A stretch of DNA of 64,000 nucleotides from Pseudomonas sp. dw_358 (GTDB lineage Bacteria; Pseudomonadota; Gammaproteobacteria; Pseudomonadales; Pseudomonadaceae), in the NCBI RefSeq assembly GCF_018449655.1, contig NZ_JAAVUX010000001.1, positions 186,001 through 250,000 on the forward strand, in the 5' to 3' direction. A model generated the notes under the pieces. It did not search any database, had not been told where the DNA came from, and saw only the letters and a program-made list of their open reading frames with translations. Below, piece by piece: positions 39,443-48,292 of the stretch. The translations under genes were made by a program, and so were the position numbers. Each line of letters begins with the position of its first letter. Position 1 is the stretch's first letter.

Positions 39443-39772
39443 ATGGACAATCCCTTCCAGATCATCAGTGAAGCCTTTCAGCCCGAATACCGGGTCAACC
39501 TTAGTATCCAGCGCCTGGACGGCAGCATCATGCTGACCTTGTCCAACGAGAGCGGTGTGGTGGCCAAGCGCATGATCAGCGCCGCCCAACGTAACGACCC
39601 CCAGCGCTTGCACCGCCTGATCGAGAGCATCCAGTTCGGCATCGCTATCGAACAGGGTCACAGCGCCATGGAAATTCTTGCGGCCATGACCGACAGCGAC
39701 AACACCAAGTTGCTGGCTCAGCCCGGCAAAAGCTGGACCAGCCACCGCACTGCCCTCGCCGCCGGCCTTTGA
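39443..39772 (+). CDS. DUF3509 family protein
   Basis: A 109-residue protein, MDNPFQIISEAFQPEYRVNLSIQRLDGSIMLTLSNESG at the start. It is the DUF3509 family, found essentially in Pseudomonas and of unknown function. No signal peptide or membrane helix. ATG 39443 is the family start; the ORF extension upstream overlaps a terminator region. It has its own short upstream region after the HPF terminator. Confidence 0.88.
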   Translation: MDNPFQIISEAFQPEYRVNLSIQRLDGSIMLTLSNESGVVAKRMISAAQRNDPQRLHRLIESIQFGIAIEQGHSAMEILAAMTDSDNTKLLAQPGKSWTSHRTALAAGL

Positions 39773-39899
39773 GCCCGCGCAAAACGCCTGGATCAAGCGA
39801 CCATGGCCGCACCGTTCGTCGGTGCGGTGGGGTCCGCATACTGCCCCATTAAGACCTTCTGCTGCACCGCGCTGACGGATATTGGTGCGAATCATGGCG

Positions 39900-40388
39900 T
39901 CAAACTTCCCCCTTCTCCTCAGTCACTGCGCCTTTGACCGGACTCAGCGGGTCGGGAATCTTTGCCGAAGGGTATTTGGCCGACGCATAGCGCACCACGA
40001 GAATCGATACAGCCAGCAACAGGATCGCACCGGTCAGATAGACCACTCCCAAATCCGCCGGACCGTGGTGCGACACGTCGGAAATCAGCAGTCGGGTCAG
40101 CGCGGTAATGGCCACGTACAGCAGAAAGCGCACCGGCATATGGTTGGTCTTGAAATAGATGCCGACCATGGCACCTAATTCCAGATAGATAAACAAAAGC
40201 AGAATGTCATCGACAGTGATATGGCCCTTTTCCAGCATGTCCAGAAAGGCCACGACTGCGGCCCAGGCCGTTACGGCACCAATGGCGAACAGCGCCAGGT
40301 AGTGGAAGGTTTCGACCAGCAGGTTGCCCAGCGACTCGGCGAGGCCATGCACCCGGTGGCGCAACGATCCGGCCCAATTCAGTTTCAC
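39900..40388 (-). CDS. psiE: PsiE-family phosphate-starvation-inducible membrane protein
   Basis: A 162-residue protein with four predicted helices (about 28-50, 58-75, 85-108 and 118-140) and the PsiE signatures LFIYLELGAMVGIYFKTNHMPVRFLLYVAITALTRLL. In E. coli psiE is induced by phosphate starvation; its molecular role is unknown. The start is taken as GTG 40388 behind AAGGAAT, which gives VKLNWAGSLRHRV and a family-like length. It is divergent from yebG. Confidence 0.9.
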   Translation of the reverse strand: MKLNWAGSLRHRVHGLAESLGNLLVETFHYLALFAIGAVTAWAAVVAFLDMLEKGHITVDDILLLFIYLELGAMVGIYFKTNHMPVRFLLYVAITALTRLLISDVSHHGPADLGVVYLTGAILLLAVSILVVRYASAKYPSAKIPDPLSPVKGAVTEEKGEV

Positions 40389-40517
40389 GTGGTTGATTCC
40401 TTCTGCGAGAGCGCGAGAGCGGATGCTATGTGCGCGGCTTGGTTCATGCAAGGACGCTGCCCACTGCAGGAGAGACACCGCGCTGGTCAAAGGGAATTTT
40501 TTACCTTAAGATCTTCA

Positions 40518-40533
40518 CTGTACAAACAACCAG
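40518..40533. promoter_or_regulatory. LexA box upstream of yebG
   Basis: CTGTACAAACAACCAG has the CTG-N10-CAG form of gammaproteobacterial LexA operators. It lies 97 bp before the yebG start in the psiE-yebG divergent region. E. coli yebG is a LexA-regulated SOS gene, which supports the match. Confidence 0.65.
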
Positions 40534-40629
40534 TAGTCTACAGTAGCTGCTGGCCGGTCAGATGGACACGTGTTCGCTGACCGAACCGGGACACCCCCGC
40601 CCCTACTGCACTTGAATACGAGGCCGAAA

Positions 40630-40872
40630 ATGGCTGTTGAAACCCTGTATCGCAGTACCCGCGATTTGGAGACTACTTTCGTGGACCGCAAACTAGCCGA
40701 CGCACACGACCAGATGCTTGAGCTTGCCGAGTTGCTCACCCAGGTCCTGCAAAAGAACGTCACCGGGCTGAGCGAACAGCAGGCCGAAGATGCAGGCATC
40801 TTCATGGCCAAGAACCGCGCCGTATTTGCCGCTGCTTTCAAGGGCAATGCCAGCACGCTGAGCGAGTTGTAA
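40630..40872 (+). CDS. yebG: YebG-family SOS-response protein
   Basis: An 80-residue protein matching YebG: MAVETLYRSTRDLETTFVDRKLADAHDQMLELAELL, then SEQQAEDAGIFMAKNRAVFAAAF. E. coli YebG is DNA-damage induced under LexA; its function is unknown. ATG 40630 is the family start (M-A-V-E). A LexA-like operator lies upstream. It ends two bases from the leucine dehydrogenase stop on the other strand, so the genes converge. Confidence 0.88.
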   Translation: MAVETLYRSTRDLETTFVDRKLADAHDQMLELAELLTQVLQKNVTGLSEQQAEDAGIFMAKNRAVFAAAFKGNASTLSEL

Positions 40873-40874
40873 AG

Positions 40875-41897
40875 CTAGCGCCCATATATCAAGCGCTCCG
40901 CCAGCATTTCAGCCACCGCTGCCGGTGAGCGCTTTTCTGCCTGCGCATGGCCAAAGATCTCGGTCAGGCGCTTGGCAATGTTGGCCAGATGCGAAGTAAT
41001 GGCGGTGAGCGGTTCGCCCGCATGGGTCAGCGCAACATGTATCAAGCCACCGGCGTTGATCACATAGTCGGGCGCATAGAGTATTCCTCGGGACTCCAGC
41101 TGATCTGCCACTTGCAGGTTGCTTAGCTGGGTGTTGGCGGCACCGGCCACGGCCGCGCAGCGCAACTGCGCCACGCTCTGGCTGGTGAGTACGGAGCCGG
41201 TGGCACAGGGGGCGAAGATGTCGCATGGCGTTGCCAGCAATGCCTCGCTGGCAACCGGGTGAGCGCCCATCTGCTCCATGGCCAGGCGTACTTTACCGGC
41301 ATCCACATCACTGACCAGCAACTCGGCGCCCGCGGCGTGCAGATGTTCCGCCAACGCGAAACCGACACTGCCCAAACCCTGAACAGCGATACGCAGGCCT
41401 TCCAGGTTGTCACTGCCCAAGCGCGCCATGGCGGTCGCCCTGATGCCCGCGAATACCCCCAGCGCGGTGTGCAGCGATGGGTCGCCAGAGGCGGTTGTGC
41501 TGGTGACATGGCGGGTGGTCTGGGCAATGCAGTCCATGTCGGCGGGCGAGGTGCCGCTTTCAATGGCCGTGATGTAGCGCCCGTCCAGGCTGTCGACAAA
41601 ACGTCCGAACGCCTCGAACAAGGCGGCCCGATCGGCCACATGGGCACTGCGGATGATCACCGCCTTGCCTCCGCCCAGTGGCAGGCCCGCCAACGCCGCC
41701 TTGTAGCTCATGCCACGGGCCAGGCGTATCGCGTCGGCCAACGCACTCTCGTCATCGGGATAAGCCAGGTAACGACAGCCGCCCAGCGCAGGGCCTCGGT
41801 CGCTGTTGTGAATGGCGATGACCGCGCGCAGCCCCGTGGCCGCATCCACTGCCAGGTGCAGTGCTTCACCGCGTGTGCTTTGCATGAGCGCAAACAT
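40875..41897 (-). CDS. ldh: Leucine dehydrogenase (Glu/Leu/Phe/Val dehydrogenase family)
   Basis: A 340-residue amino-acid dehydrogenase that oxidatively deaminates branched-chain amino acids with NAD+. The catalytic domain has RGPALGGCRYLAYPDDESALADAIRLARGMSYKAALAGLPLGGGKAV with the substrate-binding and catalytic Lys residues. The NAD domain has VQGLGSVGFALAEHL, then AGAANTQLSN and PDYVINAGGLIHV, all typical of Leu/Phe dehydrogenases. It stands alone between yebG and sirB1. Exact amino-acid preference cannot be told. Confidence 0.93.
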   Translation of the reverse strand: MFALMQSTRGEALHLAVDAATGLRAVIAIHNSDRGPALGGCRYLAYPDDESALADAIRLARGMSYKAALAGLPLGGGKAVIIRSAHVADRAALFEAFGRFVDSLDGRYITAIESGTSPADMDCIAQTTRHVTSTTASGDPSLHTALGVFAGIRATAMARLGSDNLEGLRIAVQGLGSVGFALAEHLHAAGAELLVSDVDAGKVRLAMEQMGAHPVASEALLATPCDIFAPCATGSVLTSQSVAQLRCAAVAGAANTQLSNLQVADQLESRGILYAPDYVINAGGLIHVALTHAGEPLTAITSHLANIAKRLTEIFGHAQAEKRSPAAVAEMLAERLIYGR

Positions 41898-42026
41898 GGG
41901 CCTGGCTCCGTCATCTTATAGTTGTCCACCGAGTATAGGCTGCCACTGGCAAAGCATCCCCTGTAACAGCTCGGTACTGGACGAATCACCTTTGCCGGAC
42001 TAAAAGAATGGGACCGGAGACTTTCG

Positions 42027-42833
42027 ATGACCCCACGCCAAGCTTTTCTTGCCTGCCTCGCACGGGGCCATGCTGGCCTTTTCGAGGCGGCGCTATGGAT
42101 GGCCGCCGAACACCAGGGCGGCGTGCAGCCGACCCAATGGCTGGCGATGCTCAATGACCTGCAGCGCGAGGTCAGCAGCGGCCTGCCTTTGCTGCCTGTG
42201 GCAGAACTCGGCCAACCGCTGCTGCGGCAAATGAATACCCTGGGCTTTCAGCAAGACGACCATCATCCGTTGCGCCCCCAAGCTGCGCTGCTCGACCAGG
42301 TACTCGCCCGCCGCCGCGGGCAACCACTGGCCTTGGCCCTGATTGCCCTGGAGCTGGCCAAACGTTTGACCATACCGCTGGTGGGGGTCAACTTTCCCGG
42401 GCATTTTCTGTTGCGGGTCCCTGGCGCCGACCATCAACTTGACCCTTGCGGCGGCCGACGCCTGTACCCCAACGATTGCCGAGAACTGCTAAGCCGGCAA
42501 TTCGGCGCCCAGACACCCTTGCTGGCCCAACACTTGTACGAGGCCGAGCCCGCCCAGATGCTGCAACGTCTTTCGCGCAACTTGCGCCAGTTGCACATCA
42601 GTCATGACGATGAGGCCGCTGCGTTGAAGGATGCCGACCGGGTGCTACAGATCGATTCGAGCAATGCCACCGACTTCCTTGCCCGAGCCGGCATCTATCA
42701 GCGACTGGATTGCCCCCAGGCCGAGCGCTTTGATGTCGAGCATGCCTTGCTGCTGTCCGACGATCCGCTGCAGCGCTTGCGACTCACTGCGCGGCTGGCG
42801 CAACTCCCCCCCATGCCCACCTCCATTCACTGA
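42027..42833 (+). CDS. SirB1 family protein (transglutaminase-like plus TPR)
   Basis: A 268-residue protein. The N-terminal part is a transglutaminase-like/SirB1 core ([45 protein letters not shown]) in which the family's usual Cys and His are partly replaced. A TPR-like C-terminus follows ([43 protein letters not shown]). The function of SirB1 proteins is unknown; the earlier link to Salmonella sirA regulation is positional. It converges on hmgA with a 7-bp overlap. Confidence 0.9.
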   Translation: MTPRQAFLACLARGHAGLFEAALWMAAEHQGGVQPTQWLAMLNDLQREVSSGLPLLPVAELGQPLLRQMNTLGFQQDDHHPLRPQAALLDQVLARRRGQPLALALIALELAKRLTIPLVGVNFPGHFLLRVPGADHQLDPCGGRRLYPNDCRELLSRQFGAQTPLLAQHLYEAEPAQMLQRLSRNLRQLHISHDDEAAALKDADRVLQIDSSNATDFLARAGIYQRLDCPQAERFDVEHALLLSDDPLQRLRLTARLAQLPPMPTSIH

Positions 42834-44125
42834 GGGTTGAAGGTGACGGGCAAGCTCGTCCAACACCCGTCGTAATCGGCCTGCCGTTGTGGACAATCGA
42901 GTGCGAAGACCGAAGGGCGAAGCACCTGCCGGGTCTCGAACATGAACGCCATGGTGTGGTCGATCTTGTACGGTTGCAGCTCGGCGGCCATTGCCCGTGC
43001 ACAGGTTTGGGCATCGGGTCCGTGGGCGCTCATGCAACTGTGCAAGGACGCCCCGCCCGGCACGAAACCTTGCGCCTTGGCATCGTAGGCCCCCTGGATG
43101 AGCCCCATGTACTCATTCATCAGATTGCGATGAAACCAGGGTGGCCGAAAGGTATTTTCAGCCACCAGCCAGCGCGACGGGAAGATCACAAAATCCATCT
43201 CGGCCAGCCCCGGCGTACCACTAGGTGAGGTCAGCACGGTGAATATCGAAGGGTCGGGGTGATCGAAACTGATGCTGCCCAAGGTATTGAAACGGCGCAG
43301 GTCGTATTTGCAGGGGAGGTTGTTGCCGTGCCAGGCCACCACGTCCAATGGCGAATGGGGCAACTCGCAGCCCCACAGTTCGCCGAGAAACTTCTGCACC
43401 AGAGCCACGGGCTCGCGAATATCTTCATAGCGAGCCACAGGCACCTGAAAGTCCCGCGGATTGGCCAGGCCATTGCTGCCGATCGGCCCAAGGTCAGGCA
43501 AACGCAGGGCGGCAGCGTGATTTTCAGCGATATACCCCCGGGCGTGGACGTCCAGCAGCTCGACGCGAAACTTCAGCCCACGGGGCAGCACGGCGATCTC
43601 CAGAGGCTCGATCTCCAACACGCCGAACTCGGTGACCAGGCGCAAACGGCCCGCTTGGGGCACCACCAGCAACTCACCATCGGCATCGAAGAACACCCGA
43701 TCCATGGAGCGGTTGGCGGCATAGTGATAAAGGCTGATACCCGCAGGCTGATCAGCCGCTCCGGTGGCCGCCATGGCGACCCACCCGTCAATGAAGTCGG
43801 TGTCCTCATCTGGCATGGGTAAAGGGTCCCAACGCAAACGGTTGGGCGTGACCCGCCCCGCTTGCATGCCGAGCAATTGCCGACTCAGACGCGCAAATGC
43901 CGGATGCTGAGCCGAGGGATGGATTCGGTACAGCCATGAGCGGCGCATTTCGCTGCGCGGCTGAGTAAAGGCAGTGCCGGAGAACTGTTCGGTGTAGAGC
44001 CCGAAGGGGGTGCGCTGCGGGGAGTTCTGTCCAACGGGCAACGCTCCGGGCAGGGCCTCGCTGCTGAATTCGTTGCCAAAGCCGCTGAGGTACTGCAGCG
44101 CCTTGGGTACGTGAGCGTGGGGCAT
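42827..44125 (-). CDS. hmgA: Homogentisate 1,2-dioxygenase
   Basis: A 432-residue dioxygenase of the tyrosine/phenylalanine degradation pathway; it opens homogentisate to maleylacetoacetate. Family signatures are [42 protein letters not shown] with the Fe-ligand region, and [20 protein letters not shown]. Loss of this enzyme gives pyomelanin. In P. putida and P. aeruginosa hmgA is followed by fahA and maiA; here it is followed by a convergent sirB1 gene, so those partners lie elsewhere or are absent. ATG 44125 is the family start. Confidence 0.97.
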   Translation of the reverse strand: MPHAHVPKALQYLSGFGNEFSSEALPGALPVGQNSPQRTPFGLYTEQFSGTAFTQPRSEMRRSWLYRIHPSAQHPAFARLSRQLLGMQAGRVTPNRLRWDPLPMPDEDTDFIDGWVAMAATGAADQPAGISLYHYAANRSMDRVFFDADGELLVVPQAGRLRLVTEFGVLEIEPLEIAVLPRGLKFRVELLDVHARGYIAENHAAALRLPDLGPIGSNGLANPRDFQVPVARYEDIREPVALVQKFLGELWGCELPHSPLDVVAWHGNNLPCKYDLRRFNTLGSISFDHPDPSIFTVLTSPSGTPGLAEMDFVIFPSRWLVAENTFRPPWFHRNLMNEYMGLIQGAYDAKAQGFVPGGASLHSCMSAHGPDAQTCARAMAAELQPYKIDHTMAFMFETRQVLRPSVFALDCPQRQADYDGCWTSLPVTFNPQ

Positions 44126-44362
44126 AGGGAGGGCCTTCTGCACAGTCTGGATAATGTTATTTTTTCTTGATCCAAGCCAGCTCAACGTAGGTTCGCCCTG
44201 GCGACACGTCAAGACATCATCCTGATCAGGTGTAAACGGATGTATCAGCGGGCATCAGCCGGGACTGTTGCGTGGCGAGTAACAGTCCATGTCGCAAAGC
44301 AGCGTATTTCAGGTACTCGGGCTTATATACAATACAAAATATTGCAGTACCCCGAGTTGACC

Positions 44363-44399
44363 GACGTTGTTTTGAAGCTCCTTGACCAACGTCTTTTTT
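44363..44399 (+). terminator. Plus-strand terminator 1, hmgA-hydrolase gap
   Basis: GACGTTG (44363-44369) pairs with CAACGTC (44387-44393) across a 17-nt loop, followed by six T. Confidence 0.7.
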
Positions 44400-44400
44400 C

Positions 44401-44431
44401 GCCGCCGGCTCCAGAGCCCGCGGCTTTTTTT
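44401..44431 (+). terminator. Plus-strand terminator 2, hmgA-hydrolase gap
   Basis: GCCGCCGGCT pairs with AGCCCGCGGC (one mismatch) around a CCAG tetraloop, followed by seven T. The T run overlaps the stop codon of the hydrolase gene on the other strand. Confidence 0.8.
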
Positions 44432-45368
44432 ATGGCTGGGGTGCATCCAAACGCGCCGTCGCGGCCCAACTGGCGGCCAGATGGCGACTCAGGGCAACCT
44501 GCTGGCCGCGGAACATCAGGTAGTGTTCCAGCACCTGCTCCGGCACTTCGGTATGGGGGTAGTGCCCGGTCTCGGGCAACAACACCGTGTCGGCAGGTAC
44601 CATCAACTGGCGAAAACGCTCGACCATACGCGGACCTGCCAACGGGTCGAGCGCCCCCGCGATCAACCGCATCGGCACTTGCGCCTGCTGCATCGCCTGC
44701 ACCCAGCGGGCACGGTACCGGGCGCGCTCTGGAACGTACCCTACCAGTCGATGCAAGACCCGGGTTCCATGCCCACCGGCCATCAGACTCCAGTGGTCGT
44801 CCAGATCGCTTTCGCTGGGGCGGCGGGTCGTACCGTGCAGGCTCAGCACATGGCGCACCAGCGTCTGCCGGGAGAACAAGCGCGCCGCCAAGGGGCCCAA
44901 GGGGCTCAGCAGCACTTTTTGCACCGGTAGACGCCGGGTCGCTTCGGCGAACAATCCGGCACCGATGAACAGACAGCTGGCGACACGGGCGCGCCCCTCG
45001 TGGTGCCTGGCGATGAGTTCCTGTGCCACATTGGCGCCGTAGTCATGGCCCAGCAGATGCACGGTTCGGTTGACGCCAAGGTGCTCGAGTAGCGCCAATT
45101 GCAGGTCGGCCTGCCCCGCCAGGCTATAACGGTGCCGGGTCGGCTTGGCCGAATCGCCGAACCCGAGCATGTCGCAGCTGATCAGGCGATAGCGCTTTGC
45201 CAGTGGCTGCCAGAGGTAATGCCAGTCCCAACTGCCGGTGGCGAATCCGTGCAGCAAGAGTAGCGGTTCGCCCTGTCCCGCTGTCCAGTAGCGAATCTGA
45301 TGACCCTGGAAGGCAAAAGCCTGGCTTCGGGTGCGCCAGACGCTCAAGGGGATGGCGGCTAAGGTCAT
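44430..45368 (-). CDS. Alpha/beta hydrolase with Asp nucleophile (epoxide hydrolase/haloalkane dehalogenase-like)
   Basis: A 312-residue alpha/beta hydrolase. The oxyanion motif is LLLHGFATG (residues 37-45). The nucleophile elbow is G-H-D-Y-G-A with D109, the Asp form seen in epoxide hydrolases and dehalogenases rather than the Ser of esterases. The acid is probably in IAGALDPLAG and the base in LPETGHYPHTEVPEQV. The substrate is unknown. It stands alone between a possible small RNA and the flavodoxin gene. Confidence 0.87.
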   Translation of the reverse strand: MTLAAIPLSVWRTRSQAFAFQGHQIRYWTAGQGEPLLLLHGFATGSWDWHYLWQPLAKRYRLISCDMLGFGDSAKPTRHRYSLAGQADLQLALLEHLGVNRTVHLLGHDYGANVAQELIARHHEGRARVASCLFIGAGLFAEATRRLPVQKVLLSPLGPLAARLFSRQTLVRHVLSLHGTTRRPSESDLDDHWSLMAGGHGTRVLHRLVGYVPERARYRARWVQAMQQAQVPMRLIAGALDPLAGPRMVERFRQLMVPADTVLLPETGHYPHTEVPEQVLEHYLMFRGQQVALSRHLAASWAATARLDAPQP

Positions 45369-45471
45369 CAGTAATCATTCCGTCGACTGTCATGAGGAAG
45401 GGCCACCAATCCTGTAGCCCCAGTGCTCAGTCTACGTCAGGGGTATGAGTGCTGAAATGCGTGGCAAACAT

Positions 45472-45927
45472 TTATTTTTCGAGCGCGAGCACCCACTGCG
45501 CCAGCCAAGGCTCGGCATCGGTCTCGGGTGTGACCGTCTCGCTGGCATCCAGGCGCAGCATCGGTTGCACCTCGCGCACGCCCAGTTCGGCAAACAATTC
45601 GCGCAGCTGCTCGCCACCGCCGCAGAAGGTGTCGCCGTAGCTGGAATCACCCAGGCCGATGACCCCGCCCGGCAAACCGCGCAAGGCGCCAGGCAGGGTG
45701 TTGTGCAACACCGAGTACAGTGGTTGCAGGTTATCCGGCAGTTCACCCATGCCGGTGGTCGACGTGACGCCCAGCAGGGCATCGGGCGCGCATGCCAGCA
45801 GCTCTTCAGCGCTGGCACGGGGGTTGTACCAGACATCCAGATTGGCATCGGTCAGTATTTTTTGGACGTGCAGGGCAACATCTTCGGCGGCGCCATAGAC
45901 AGAGCCGGAAAGAATCGCAACTTTCAT
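45472..45927 (-). CDS. mioC: MioC-like flavodoxin
   Basis: A 151-residue flavodoxin. The FMN phosphate loop is LSGSVYGAAEDVA (residues 5-17), and the isoalloxazine loops are TSTTGMGELPDNLQ and LGDSSYGDTFCGGGEQLRELF. E. coli MioC supports biotin synthase; Pseudomonas homologues are small electron carriers of uncertain partner. ATG 45927 is the family start. It is divergent from the LOV-domain gene. Confidence 0.9.
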   Translation of the reverse strand: MKVAILSGSVYGAAEDVALHVQKILTDANLDVWYNPRASAEELLACAPDALLGVTSTTGMGELPDNLQPLYSVLHNTLPGALRGLPGGVIGLGDSSYGDTFCGGGEQLRELFAELGVREVQPMLRLDASETVTPETDAEPWLAQWVLALEK

Positions 45928-46055
45928 GCAAGTAATCCTGGGCAGTATCAAGAGCCAGGATATTACCACTCGATCCCTGTGCCTCGCGCGCTCGTGGCAA
46001 GATCGCGGCACGTTAGCCATAATGGCCACTTGCCTTGTTACGCGATGGAAACGCC

Positions 46056-46514
46056 ATGATCAATGCTCAACTGTTGCAACGCATGATCGATGCCTCCAAT
46101 GACGGCATCGTGGTGGCCGAAAAGGAAGGCGAGGACAACATCCTGATCTACGTCAATCGCGCCTTCGAGCGCTTGACCGGCTACAGCGCGGCGGAAATTC
46201 TCTATCGCGACTGCCGATTTCTGCAGAACGGCCAGAGCGATCCCTTGGTGCTGCAGCAACTGCGTGCGGCGATCAACGCCGGCCAGCCTTCGCGCCAGGT
46301 GCTGCGCAACTTCCGCAAGGACGGTTCCGAGTTCTGGAACGAGTTGTCCATCACACCCGTGTTCAACGAGGCCGACCAGCTGATGTATTACATCGGGATA
46401 CAAAAAGATGTCTCGGAACATATGGCGGCGCAACGCCGTATTACGGCGTTGGAAGCCCGACTGGCCGAGGCTTTGGAGCAGATTGAAGCGCGGCAAGGTG
46501 ACGAACGGATGTAA
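46056..46514 (+). CDS. Short LOV blue-light photoreceptor
   Basis: A 152-residue stand-alone LOV protein. It closely resembles P. putida SB1-LOV/SB2-LOV: it starts MINAQLLQRMIDASNDGIVV, and the flavin-adduct Cys is C53 in RDCRFLQNG, the same position as in SB1-LOV. KDGSEFWNELSITPVFNEADQLMYYIGIQKDVS completes the PAS core. A C-terminal J-alpha-like coiled coil (RRITALEARLAEALEQIEARQ) likely mediates dimerisation. There is no effector domain, so it must signal by protein contact. The MerR regulator nearby is the obvious candidate partner. Confidence 0.95.
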   Translation: MINAQLLQRMIDASNDGIVVAEKEGEDNILIYVNRAFERLTGYSAAEILYRDCRFLQNGQSDPLVLQQLRAAINAGQPSRQVLRNFRKDGSEFWNELSITPVFNEADQLMYYIGIQKDVSEHMAAQRRITALEARLAEALEQIEARQGDERM

Positions 46515-46581
46515 CCTATGTTTTCCTTTGTTGTCAAAATGAGTGTAAAACCGTCTTTTTACCGCCAACCCGAGTCTGTCA

Positions 46582-47187
46582 ATGGAACCCGAAGCGCTCC
46601 TGACCCAGGATGAACTGGATTTCATCAGGAAAATGTCCAGCAGCCCCCCACTCAACGTGGGAGAGGCCAGCGCGAGCCTGACGGTCAATGGCGGCCTGCA
46701 AGTCAAAGACCTGCTGACCCGATTGGCCGCTCACGAAAACGTCACCATTCAGGCGCAGTTCGAGAACCAGCAAATGAGTTTTCCGCTGGAACTGGTGGAA
46801 GACGAGTTCCATGCCATGCACCTGCATCTGGGCGCACCGAGCATCTACGAAGACGGCCCGAGCATTCGGCCATGGCGATTGACCCTGAGCAAGCCGATTG
46901 CGCTGCATGACGATAACGGCGTGGAGACTGACTTTCTGGTCCGGGAAATCTCGTTCAAGGGCGTGCTCCTCGAACTGAATCCGCTGTTGCCGCCGCCGGC
47001 AGAGTTCTCCCTGTGGTTCCGCCCCGAAGGCCACGCCCCGCTGGCCTTGCACGGAACACTGGAACGCACCAAGGACAAGGGCCTGGCGGCTTACCGACTC
47101 AACGTGAGCGACACTGCGGAAACCGAACGGCTGCGCCAGTACATTCTCCAGCAGCACCAGCTCAGCCACCCGGACCTGCACCTCTAG
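46582..47187 (+). CDS. PilZ-like domain protein with degenerate c-di-GMP motif
   Basis: A 201-residue cytoplasmic protein. The C-terminal half resembles a PilZ domain: IRPWRLTLSKPIAL stands where R-x-x-x-R is expected and VREISFKGVLLEL where D/N-x-S-x-x-G is expected. The first motif has R-x-x-R spacing and the second has Glu for Asp/Asn, so c-di-GMP binding is doubtful. The N-terminal half (about 40-100) looks like a YcgR-N-type beta domain. It is 67 bp after the LOV gene on the same strand and overlaps the MerR gene end by 4 bp. Confidence 0.75.
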   Translation: MEPEALLTQDELDFIRKMSSSPPLNVGEASASLTVNGGLQVKDLLTRLAAHENVTIQAQFENQQMSFPLELVEDEFHAMHLHLGAPSIYEDGPSIRPWRLTLSKPIALHDDNGVETDFLVREISFKGVLLELNPLLPPPAEFSLWFRPEGHAPLALHGTLERTKDKGLAAYRLNVSDTAETERLRQYILQQHQLSHPDLHL

Positions 47188-48128
47188 CCGTCCAGATGCC
47201 CATCTAGAAACTGCAACAAGCGCCGCTGCATGTAATAGCCGTCACTGCCGATGCAGGTCAGCGAGCACCCCGCCAGACTCTCGTGGGCCAGTTCCCCCAA
47301 CTCACCCGCCAGCAGCAACGGACACTCCAACTCCAGCGCCAGACGCGACCAGCGCTTGCCCGCATCCAGTGCCGGCGGGTGAGTGGAGAACAGCACCAGT
47401 GCGTCGGGCTTGACCCTGTCGCAGATCAGGCTCAACTCCTCGACCGGCTGAGCGAAGGGCAGCATGCGGATCTGCACCCCGCCGCCCAGCAACATCAGCC
47501 CCGCCACCAGCAGTTCCAGCTCATGACATTGACCGGGCACCCCGCCCACCAGCACGCGTGTCTGCTGGCCGGACAACCCGGCGTGCAGGTGCAGCCGCTG
47601 GAGGGTTCGGGCCCGCAGGAAATCGTCGAGCATCAGCCATTCGCTGAGTTGTCCAAAACGGCCGCGCTCGCCAAGCAGTTGCAACCAGACGGGCATGAAG
47701 ATGTCCTGGAACACCATGATCAACGGGCAAGTGGCGAAAACCTGGCCATAGAGGTGTTCCAGCGCCGTCTGATCGAAGGCCCGGACGGCGCTCAGTATCC
47801 GTGCCTGCCACTGCGTACAGTCATTGGCAGGCATGGCCGCCGGTGAGGCACTGGCCGATTCGCGCCGAGAGAGAATGCGCTCGACCTTGCCCACCGCTAC
47901 GCCGCGTTCGATCCAGCCGAGAATCAGCCGCACCTCGTCGAGGTTGGCCTGCGAGTACAGGCGATGACCGCTCTCGGTACGAATCGGCTGCACCAGACCG
48001 TAACGACGCTCCCAGGCGCGCAAGGTGACCGGGTTGACGCCAGTCAGTCGCGCTACATCGCGGATCGCAAACCACTCCTGACTCGAGAACTCGGGATCAG
48101 TCGGCGGCACTGCTGCAGAATCGTTCAT
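47184..48128 (-). CDS. MerR-family regulator of the LitR/CarH type
   Basis: A 314-residue regulator. The N-terminal MerR HTH is EWFAIRDVARLTGVNPVTLRAWERRYGLV (about 18-46). A helical middle domain follows, then a B12-binding-like Rossmann domain (about 185-310) with PGQCHELELLVAGLMLLGGG. The His is kept, but the residue three further on is Glu where cobalamin binders usually have Gly, so cobalamin binding is uncertain. P. putida has B12-independent LitR-type regulators that work with short LOV proteins (from memory). The neighbouring LOV gene and the divergent folM-folX operon fit a light-responsive regulator. Confidence 0.88.
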   Translation of the reverse strand: MNDSAAVPPTDPEFSSQEWFAIRDVARLTGVNPVTLRAWERRYGLVQPIRTESGHRLYSQANLDEVRLILGWIERGVAVGKVERILSRRESASASPAAMPANDCTQWQARILSAVRAFDQTALEHLYGQVFATCPLIMVFQDIFMPVWLQLLGERGRFGQLSEWLMLDDFLRARTLQRLHLHAGLSGQQTRVLVGGVPGQCHELELLVAGLMLLGGGVQIRMLPFAQPVEELSLICDRVKPDALVLFSTHPPALDAGKRWSRLALELECPLLLAGELGELAHESLAGCSLTCIGSDGYYMQRRLLQFLDGHLDG

Positions 48129-48292
48129 CGTCAGGAAAACCAGGGACTGAGGAGATGGCGGGCGGATATTCTATAACCGGTGGATGATGGCTGACAGCAA
48201 CACTTTGTCCAATACCCGGGTGCTGCGCATCAGGAGCGGCCTACCCCCGCGATGGTATAAGCTCGGCATGCCTTTCTGAAACGAGCCACGCC

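Larger units (their letters stand above)
44339..44431 (+). ncRNA. Candidate small RNA upstream of hmgA
   Basis: Two plus-strand intrinsic terminators (44363-44399 and 44401-44431) lie in a gap between two minus-strand genes, so they must end a plus-strand transcript that no gene explains. A TATACAAT -10-like box at 44326-44333 would start it near 44339; I see no good -35. The loop of the first hairpin exposes CTCCTT, complementary to a Shine-Dalgarno sequence, as in some mRNA-pairing small RNAs. The 5' end is a guess; I do not recognise the RNA as a known family. Confidence 0.35.

Noticed and set aside
44240..44968. Plus-strand frame across the hmgA-hydrolase gap
   Set aside because: It runs through two terminators and then opposite the hydrolase gene; composition is not protein-like.
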